Assembly: GCA_018383195.1 (NCBI GenBank)
Contig: JAGZOP010000028.1
Location: 1 to 26,905, forward strand
DNA: 26,905 nucleotides
From: Clostridiaceae bacterium
GTDB lineage: Bacteria > Bacillota > Clostridia > Oscillospirales > Butyricicoccaceae
Direction: 5' to 3'
Under the pieces are notes generated by a model. That model did no database searches. It was not told where the DNA came from and saw nothing but the letters and a program-made list of their open reading frames with translations. The position numbers and the translations under genes were made by a program. Within the stretch, counting starts at the first letter, position 1; the number at the start of each line of letters is the position of its first letter. Below are positions 22,044 through 26,905 of the stretch, piece by piece.

Positions 22044-23252
22044 ATGAAAATCATTTCCGGCGGCGTTTGCGCCGCAAAGGGCTTTCAGGCGGGTTCGACC
22101 CGCTGCGGCATCAAAGCCAGCCGCGAAGCCGATGATTTGGCGATTATTGTATCCGAGTGCGAATGCACGGCGGCGGCAACCTATACGCTGAACCGCGTTA
22201 AGGCTGCGCCGGTCTATGTGACCATGGGGCATTTGGAGGACGGTGTCGCGCGCGCGATTGTTGCAAACTCGGGTAATGCAAACGCCTGTGCACCCGACGG
22301 CGCGGAGAATGCGCTGCGCGAGGCGCAGGCTGCCGCAAAACTCCTCGGCATTGAGGAGGACCGCGTGGTGGTTGCTTCCACTGGCGTCATCGGTCAGCGC
22401 CTCAATATTGAGTGCATCGAGGAGAATATCCATAATGTCAAGCTGTCTGCGGACGGCTCCGAGGCGGCAAACTGCGCGATTATGACCACAGATACCAAGG
22501 TCAAGACTGCGGCAATCGAATTCACGGTTGGCGGCAAGACCTGCCATATCGGCGGCATCTGCAAAGGCAGCGGCATGATTCATCCCAACATGGGCACCAT
22601 GCTTTCTTTTATCACCACGGACTGCAATATCACGCATGAAATGCTGCAGGCGGCGCTTTCGGAGAGCGTCAAGCGCAGCTATAACCGCGTGACTGTGGAC
22701 GGTGACACCTCGACCAACGACATGTGTGTCGTGCTGGCAAACGGCATGGCGGGCAACGAGCAGATCGAGTGGCAGAACGAGGACTATGAAACATTCTACC
22801 GTGCGCTGCACGAGGTCAATGTCCGTCTGGCGCGCCAGATTGCCGCGGACGGCGAGGGCGCGACCAAGCTGATCGCGTGCACAGTCAGCGGCGCGCGCAG
22901 CGAGGAAGCGGCAGAGCGTCTGGCGAAAGCCGTGTGTGCGTCCAGTCTGGTCAAGGCGGCAATGTTCGGTGCGGATGCCAACTGGGGACGTGTATTGTGC
23001 GCAATGGGATATTCCAAGGCGCCGTTCCGTCCGGAGTATGTGACGGTTGGATTTGAATCCGAGGCGGGCAAAGTGGTTGTATGCGACCACGGATACGGTC
23101 TGGATTTTGACGAGGAACTTGCAAAGCAGGTATTGCTGGAAAACGAGGTTACCATCGTTGTCGATCTTTATGAAGGTGAGCACACCGCAACCTGTTGGGG
23201 ATGTGACCTAACCTACGATTATGTAAAAATCAACGGCGATTACCGTACCTGA
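22044..23252 (+). CDS. argJ: Glutamate N-acetyltransferase / amino-acid acetyltransferase
   Basis: ArgJ moves the acetyl group from N-acetylornithine to glutamate, recycling it; some forms also use acetyl-CoA. The 402-residue precursor is normally cut by itself into alpha and beta chains at an Ala-Thr bond in an [A/G]TML motif, the new N-terminal Thr being the nucleophile. Here the motif is PNMGTML, so the nucleophile would be Thr185 preceded by Gly184 instead of Ala. The rest of the site (KGSGMIHPN, and ANWGRVLCAMGYS in the beta chain) is intact. The start is ATG 22044, with GAGGAG 9 bp upstream; an in-frame TTG two codons earlier is too close to it. Since no argA is present, ArgJ may supply both activities (inference). 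Confidence 0.95.
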   Translation: MKIISGGVCAAKGFQAGSTRCGIKASREADDLAIIVSECECTAAATYTLNRVKAAPVYVTMGHLEDGVARAIVANSGNANACAPDGAENALREAQAAAKLLGIEEDRVVVASTGVIGQRLNIECIEENIHNVKLSADGSEAANCAIMTTDTKVKTAAIEFTVGGKTCHIGGICKGSGMIHPNMGTMLSFITTDCNITHEMLQAALSESVKRSYNRVTVDGDTSTNDMCVVLANGMAGNEQIEWQNEDYETFYRALHEVNVRLARQIAADGEGATKLIACTVSGARSEEAAERLAKAVCASSLVKAAMFGADANWGRVLCAMGYSKAPFRPEYVTVGFESEAGKVVVCDHGYGLDFDEELAKQVLLENEVTIVVDLYEGEHTATCWGCDLTYDYVKINGDYRT

Positions 23253-23268
23253 TGGGAAGGAAATAAAA

Positions 23269-24141
23269 ATGGAACAGGAATTCAATGCGGAACTGAAAGC
23301 CAATATTCTGGTGGAGGCTCTGCCCTATATTCAGGAATACTACGGACAGACCGTTGTCGTCAAGTACGGCGGCAACGCCATGATTAACGAGCAGCTCAAA
23401 GATGCGGTCATCCACGATATCGTGCTGCTGAGCCTGGTCGGCGTCAAGGTTGTTGTCGTACACGGCGGCGGACCGGAGATCTCTGAAATGCTGAAAAAAA
23501 TCGGAAAGGCGTCCCGGTTTGTCAACGGTCTGCGCTACACCGACCGTGAGACGATGGATATTGTGCAGATGATCCTGTGCGGTAAGGTCAACAAGGATCT
23601 GGTGACCCTGCTCGAAAAAGCAGGCGGCAACGGCATCGGCCTTGGCGGTATGGACGGCGGTCTGTTTCAGGCAAAGCGCCTGACCGACCGGGAGGGCACT
23701 GATTACGGCTATGTAGGCGACATCACGGATGTCAATCCGCAGCCGGTCATTGACATGCTGGAAAAAGGTTATATCCCGGTCGTTTCCACTGTGGCACAGG
23801 GCATCGACGACGAGACGAATTATAACATCAATGCCGACACGGCGGCGAGCAAGCTTGCGGTGGCGCTCAAGGCAAAGAAGCTGATTCTGCTGACCGATGT
23901 GCGCGGCTTGCTGCATGACGTGAACGACCCGGAAAGCATCATTCACCGGCTCAAGGTGTCTGAGGTTCCGGCGCTCGTCAAAGAGGGTGTCATTTCCGGC
24001 GGTATGATTCCTAAGGTGGAGTGCTGCGTCGAAGCGGTGCGCAAGGGCGTGGAGCGTGCGACCATTCTGGATGGCAGAGTACCGCATTCTATCCTGATTG
24101 AACTGCTGAGTAAGGTCGGCGTCGGTACCATGTTCTCATAA
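23269..24141 (+). CDS. argB: Acetylglutamate kinase
   Basis: ArgB phosphorylates N-acetylglutamate with ATP, commonly the arginine-inhibited step in organisms with ArgJ recycling. The 290-residue product is a complete amino-acid kinase. It has VVKYGGNAM near the N-terminus (phosphate-binding Lys and Gly loop), VVVVHGGGPEI, GLGGMDGGLF, YNINADTAASKLA and the C-terminal GGMIPKVE. The N-terminal extension of about 20 residues (ELKANILVEALPYIQEY) resembles the N-helix that mediates hexamer formation and arginine sensitivity in other ArgB proteins, so feedback inhibition is plausible. GGAAGG lies before ATG 23269. It follows argJ by 16 bp. Confidence 0.97.
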   Translation: MEQEFNAELKANILVEALPYIQEYYGQTVVVKYGGNAMINEQLKDAVIHDIVLLSLVGVKVVVVHGGGPEISEMLKKIGKASRFVNGLRYTDRETMDIVQMILCGKVNKDLVTLLEKAGGNGIGLGGMDGGLFQAKRLTDREGTDYGYVGDITDVNPQPVIDMLEKGYIPVVSTVAQGIDDETNYNINADTAASKLAVALKAKKLILLTDVRGLLHDVNDPESIIHRLKVSEVPALVKEGVISGGMIPKVECCVEAVRKGVERATILDGRVPHSILIELLSKVGVGTMFS

Positions 24142-24184
24142 ACATTCAAAATCCGTAATGATTGATAAAAAGCGAGTGACATCA

Positions 24185-25366
24185 ATGACCTATCAAGAAC
24201 TAAAACAAGAAGAGCAGCAGTATGTCATGAATACATACGGCCGTTTTGCCGTTGCGCTCGACCACGGCGAGGGCGCAAAGCTGTGGGACATCGAGGGCAA
24301 GCGGTATATTGACCTGACCTCGGGCATCGGTGTGTGCAGTGTCGGGTATAATAATCCGACGCTCATTGACGCAATCACAGAGCAGGCGCACAAGCTGATG
24401 CATGTGTCCAATCTGTTCACGACCGCTCCCATGGTGCAGACCGCGAAAACCCTTGTCGAAGCTACCGGCATGGGCAAGGTGTTCTTTTCCAACTCGGGCG
24501 CGGAATCTAACGAGGGCGCAATCAAACTGGCGCGCAAATATTCGTTCGATAAGTACGGTAAAGGACGCAGCAAGATAATCACCCTATGGAATTCCTTCCA
24601 CGGACGCACAGTGACCACGCTGAACGCGACCGGTCAGGAAAAATTTCATAATTATTTCTTCCCGTTCACCGAGGGATTTGATTATGCAGAGGCCGGAAAC
24701 ATCGAAGATGTGAAGGCAAAGGCAGACGATACGACCTGCGCCATTATGATGGAGCTGATTCAGGGCGAGGGCGGCGTTTTGCCGCTCGACGCAGAGTTTG
24801 TACATGCGGTCGAAGCGTTCTGCCGCGAGCGTGATTTGCTGCTTATCATCGACGAAGTGCAGACCGGCGTGGGGCGTACCGGTTCGCTGTTCTGCTTCCA
24901 GCAGTATGGCATCCATCCCGATGTGGTGACAACGGCGAAGGGCATCGCGGGTGGTCTGCCGCTTGGACTGGTTATGGCAGCCAAAACCTGCTGCGATGTG
25001 CTGAGCCCCGGCACCCATGCGACCACCTTTGGCGGTTCTCCGACTTGCTGCGCGGCGGCAAACGCCGTGCTCGGCATTGTGAACCGTCCGGAATTTCTGG
25101 ATGAAGTCGTGAAAAAAGGAGAATACCTCAAAAACGGCATCCTTGCGCTGCACTCTGACAAGGTGCAGGGCGTGCGCGGCAAGGGACTGATGCTCGGCAT
25201 CATTGTCGATGCGGAAGAACGCGCAGAACTGGTCGCAAAGTGCATGGATAAGGGGCTGCTCGTCCTGACTGCGGGTACGCAGGCAATCCGTCTGCTCCCG
25301 CCGCTGACCATCACCTATGAGGAACTGGACGAGGCGCTGGCGATTTTCAAAGAAGCACTTGTATAA
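24185..25366 (+). CDS. argD: Acetylornithine aminotransferase
   Basis: ArgD transfers an amino group from glutamate to N-acetylglutamate semialdehyde, giving N-acetylornithine. The 393-residue product is a class III PLP aminotransferase. It has FSNSGAESNEGAIK, the PLP-ring Asp223 in IIDEVQTGVGRTG, and the Schiff-base Lys252 in TTAKGIAGGLPLG, with HATTFGGSP further on. I chose ATG 24185 (MTYQELK), with GAGTGA nearby; an upstream ATG at 24158 has no ribosome binding site and lies 16 bp after argB. It is followed by the longest heptad repeat of the window and then argF. Confidence 0.96.
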   Translation: MTYQELKQEEQQYVMNTYGRFAVALDHGEGAKLWDIEGKRYIDLTSGIGVCSVGYNNPTLIDAITEQAHKLMHVSNLFTTAPMVQTAKTLVEATGMGKVFFSNSGAESNEGAIKLARKYSFDKYGKGRSKIITLWNSFHGRTVTTLNATGQEKFHNYFFPFTEGFDYAEAGNIEDVKAKADDTTCAIMMELIQGEGGVLPLDAEFVHAVEAFCRERDLLLIIDEVQTGVGRTGSLFCFQQYGIHPDVVTTAKGIAGGLPLGLVMAAKTCCDVLSPGTHATTFGGSPTCCAAANAVLGIVNRPEFLDEVVKKGEYLKNGILALHSDKVQGVRGKGLMLGIIVDAEERAELVAKCMDKGLLVLTAGTQAIRLLPPLTITYEELDEALAIFKEALV

Positions 25367-25482
25367 GAGTGGAGAGTTGAGAGTTGCGAGAAACGTTTTC
25401 TACTCTCTACTCTCCAATCTTCACTCTTCACTCTTCACTCTTCAATCTCTACTCTTTACTCTCCGCTTCTCCCTCCTCACTA
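25367..25482. repeat. Heptad inverted repeat, argD-argF spacer (16 units)
   Basis: Four purine-rich heptads directly follow the argD stop (GAGTGGA, GAGTTGA, GAGTTGC, GAGAAAC; 25367-25394). Then 12 unbroken pyrimidine-rich heptads follow at 25399-25482: TCTACTC x2, TCCAATC, TTCACTC x3, TTCAATC, TCTACTC, TTTACTC, TCCGCTT, CTCCCTC, CTCACTA. The two arms are complementary (GAGTTGA against TYYACTC), so many hairpin registers are possible. The right arm is three times the left. Confidence 0.85.
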
Positions 25483-25504
25483 TTTCACAAAAGGGGTTTT
25501 TACA

Positions 25505-26410
25505 ATGAAGCATTTGCTCAAGCTGCTCGATTGCAGCACCGAGGAAATCATCGGTCTGCTTGATCTGGCGGACCAGCTCAAATATGAAAGAAAAAACAAC
25601 ATTCCGCATCGGCATCTGGAAGGCAAATCGATTGGTCTGATTTTCCAGAAGTCGTCCACCCGTACCCGTGTTTCGTTTGAGACTGGTATGTATCAGCTTG
25701 GCGGTCAGGCGCTGTTCCTGTCCTCACGTGATTTGCAGATCGGTCGCGGTGAGCCAGTACAGGATACCGCGCGCGTATTGTCGCGCTATCTGAACGGCAT
25801 TATGATCCGTACCTTTGCACAGCAGGAGGTCGAAGATCTGGCAAAGTACGGCTCGATTCCGATTATCAACGGACTGACTGATTTCTGCCATCCGTGTCAG
25901 GTACTTGCTGACTTGATGACCATTCGTGAGAAGTATGCCGTGCTCGAGGGGCTGAAAATGTGCTACATCGGAGACGGCAACAATATGGCGAACTCGTTGA
26001 TTGTCGGCGGTCTTAAGACCGGCATGCAGGTGTCTGTTGCTACGCCGGATGATTACCGTCCGGACCCGCAGGTCATGGCGTTTGCGGAAACCAACCCGAA
26101 TTTCTCGATCACAAACGATCCCATGCAGGCTGCGGAGAATGCGGACGTTGTCATCACCGACACTTGGGCATCCATGGGGCAGGAAGCGGAGAAGGAAGCG
26201 CGTATGAAGGCATTCCGGGGCTATCAGGTCAATGACGAGCTGATGGCGGCTGCCAAGCCGGGCGCGATGGTGCAGCACTGCTTGCCTGCATATCGCGGTC
26301 AGGAGATCACTGAGAAGATCTTCGAGGCGCATGCCGCAGAGATCTTTGAGGAAGCCGAGAACCGCCTGCATGCGCAGAAGGCGGTCATGGTCACCCTGAT
26401 GAAGGACTGA
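25505..26410 (+). CDS. argF: Ornithine carbamoyltransferase
   Basis: ArgF joins ornithine and carbamoyl phosphate to give citrulline. The 301-residue product has the carbamoyl-phosphate motif STRTR (residues 51-55), DFCHPCQVLADL, the ornithine loop DTWASMGQE and the catalytic HCLPAYRG (near residue 258). It is the biosynthetic type by operon context; nothing of the arcA/arcC deiminase pathway is nearby. The ribosome binding site is weak (AAAGGGG, 11 bp before ATG 25505). It is the last gene of the operon, followed by an intrinsic terminator. No carAB is in the window, so carbamoyl phosphate must come from elsewhere. Confidence 0.98.
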   Translation: MKHLLKLLDCSTEEIIGLLDLADQLKYERKNNIPHRHLEGKSIGLIFQKSSTRTRVSFETGMYQLGGQALFLSSRDLQIGRGEPVQDTARVLSRYLNGIMIRTFAQQEVEDLAKYGSIPIINGLTDFCHPCQVLADLMTIREKYAVLEGLKMCYIGDGNNMANSLIVGGLKTGMQVSVATPDDYRPDPQVMAFAETNPNFSITNDPMQAAENADVVITDTWASMGQEAEKEARMKAFRGYQVNDELMAAAKPGAMVQHCLPAYRGQEITEKIFEAHAAEIFEEAENRLHAQKAVMVTLMKD

Positions 26411-26427
26411 TTTGTTGCGAAAATACG

Positions 26428-26468
26428 GTGCAGCCGTTAAAAATCGGCTGCATCGTTCGTTTTTTTTG
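26428..26468 (+). terminator. Terminator of the arg operon
   Basis: GTGCAGCCG (26428-26436) and CGGCTGCA (26445-26452) form an 8-bp stem. The run of eight T starts at 26460, after a 7-base gap. It lies 18 bp past the argF stop. Confidence 0.8.
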
Positions 26469-26518
26469 TTGCAAAAGAGAAATGAGAAAAATATTTTTAA
26501 AGTTTTTCTCAAAAATGC

Positions 26519-26547
26519 TTGACTTATCGCGGTATCTGTCATATAAT
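26519..26547 (+). promoter_or_regulatory. Strong promoter of the tRNA-Ser gene
   Basis: TTGACT (26519-26524), a 17-bp spacer and TATAAT (26542-26547), with an A/T-rich UP-like region upstream (26470-26515). The leader to the tRNA is about 40 nt. Confidence 0.88.
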
Positions 26548-26592
26548 AATCAAGGTCGCTGCGGTGAGTGGTGAACAAAAAACAAAATATCT

Positions 26593-26683
26593 GGAGAGTT
26601 GGCTGAGTGGTCGAAGGCGCACGACTGGAAATCGTGTGTGCGGTAATCCCGTACCCAGGGTTCAAATCCCTGACTCTCCGCCA
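26593..26683 (+). tRNA. tRNA-Ser (anticodon GGA)
   Basis: The 91-nt cloverleaf has acceptor arms GGAGAGT (26593-26599) and ACTCTCC (26673-26679), discriminator G, and encoded CCA (26681-26683). The anticodon loop CTGGAAA places GGA at 26627-26629, reading UCC/UCU. The long variable arm (TGTGCGGTAATCCCGTAC region) is the class II feature of serine tRNAs. The T arm is CAGGG-TTCAAAT-CCCTG. Confidence 0.97.
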
Positions 26684-26685
26684 GT

Positions 26686-26728
26686 AAAAGAGTGTTGAAA
26701 CGTTCTGTTTTAGCACTCTTTTTTTATT
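26686..26728 (+). terminator. Terminator of the tRNA-Ser gene
   Basis: AAAAGAGTG (26686-26694) pairs with CACTCTTTT (26714-26722), with inner AAAC/GTTT, and a T-run extends to 26725. Confidence 0.85.
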
Positions 26729-26762
26729 TTTGCAAATCTACAAGTGAAAATAGTAGAAAAAT

Positions 26763-26800
26763 AGGGAAGCACAGTTTTGTGTTTCCCTTTCTTTTTCCCT
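26763..26800 (+). terminator. Second terminator-like hairpin before the right terminal repeat
   Basis: AGGGAAGCACA (26763-26773) and TGTGTTTCCCT (26778-26788) form a stem followed by TTCTTTTTCCC. It lies between the tRNA terminator and the repeat, with no gene in between. Confidence 0.6.
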
Positions 26801-26806
26801 TACTAG

Positions 26807-26905
26807 TGAAGTAGTCAATAGTTAGTAGACACAAAATACCCTATGCCACCAGTTCTGTTCTAAAGAGGACTGGTGGTTTTCCTTTTAGTTTACGGACAGG
26901 TCTTT
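26807..26905. repeat. Terminal inverted repeat, right copy
   Basis: This is the exact reverse complement of bases 1-99. In this orientation the inner hairpin CCACCAGTTCT / AGGACTGGTGG is followed by TTTTCCTTTT, so the element carries an intrinsic terminator firing outward, as insertion sequences often do near an end. Both window ends enter the same end of the element, so the unique region is flanked by two oppositely oriented copies, or one copy was used twice by the assembler. Confidence 0.9.

Noticed and set aside
25367..25482. CRISPR-like array
   Set aside because: Units are 7 bp, contiguous and without spacers, and there are no cas genes.
26593..26683. tRNA-Ser as phage attachment site linked to the prophage remnant at the other end
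   Set aside because: No duplicated tRNA 3' end and no integrase is present; the ends are joined only by the inverted repeat.
1..26905. Linear plasmid or phage genome with terminal inverted repeats
   Set aside because: Content is core chromosomal metabolism, there are no replication or terminal-protein genes, and a 99-bp overlap equals an assembler k-mer.

Overview
The window looks like chromosome from a low-to-mid GC Gram-positive anaerobe, most likely a gut Clostridia (Oscillospirales-like) assembled from short reads. The evidence is an hrcA-grpE-dnaK-dnaJ heat-shock operon behind a perfect CIRCE element, a DnaK of Gram-positive length (616 aa), strong AGGAGG-type ribosome binding sites, sigma-A promoters with 17-bp spacers, a tandem Spo0A-box pair, and a ThiW/ThiXYZ/TenA thiamin salvage operon. 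The family-level placement is inference. The two window ends carry the same 99 bp in inverted orientation. This is best read as both ends running into copies of one multicopy element (probably an insertion sequence end) where assembly stopped, not as a natural terminal repeat.

Layout. 1-655: the repeat end, then remnants of two prophage genes (baseplate J-like, and the C-terminus of a lysin-like protein) joined by a deletion. 683-850: a candidate Spo0A-controlled promoter feeding a short structured RNA that ends in a terminator. 922-1842 (-): metA, whose Glu111 predicts acetyl-CoA use. 1952-6817 (-): the heat-shock operon hrcA-grpE-dnaK-dnaJ. 7048-8117 (-): a Nudix hydrolase overlapping a maltose-type O-acetyltransferase. 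8241-8789 (+): an unrecognised membrane-anchored or secreted protein. 8820-14472 (+): promoter, TPP riboswitch and terminator, then thiD-thiW-thiM-tenA-thiZ-thiX-thiY. 14551-15648 (+): a LacI-type regulator with a dyad over its own promoter. 15708-16448 (-): two half-size TauE/SafE-type (TSUP) permeases. 16550-17995 (-): nicotinate phosphoribosyltransferase. 18149-26410 (+): ARG boxes, a promoter and argG-argH-argC-argJ-argB-argD-argF. 26519-26728: tRNA-Ser(GGA) with its own promoter and terminator, followed by the second copy of the terminal repeat.

How the genes work together. The thi operon imports and phosphorylates the pyrimidine and thiazole halves of thiamin and recycles degraded pyrimidine (ThiXYZ plus TenA); thiE, needed to join the halves, is not in the window. 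The arg operon covers the acetylated route from glutamate to arginine except carbamoyl phosphate synthesis, with ArgJ recycling the acetyl group. HrcA/CIRCE should repress the chaperone operon outside heat stress.

Most unusual observations: (1) four intergenic spacers (dnaK-dnaJ, argG-argH, argH-argC, argD-argF) are built of degenerate 7-bp repeats, purine-rich in the first half and pyrimidine-rich in the second, so that each could fold into a hairpin in the mRNA; each spacer has its own version of the heptad. (2) Two perfect TTCGACA 0A boxes three bases apart sit where a -35 element should be, upstream of a consensus extended -10 and a structured RNA of about 110 nt. The rest is largely ordinary core metabolism, with no evidence for a defence system, CRISPR array or intact mobile element.
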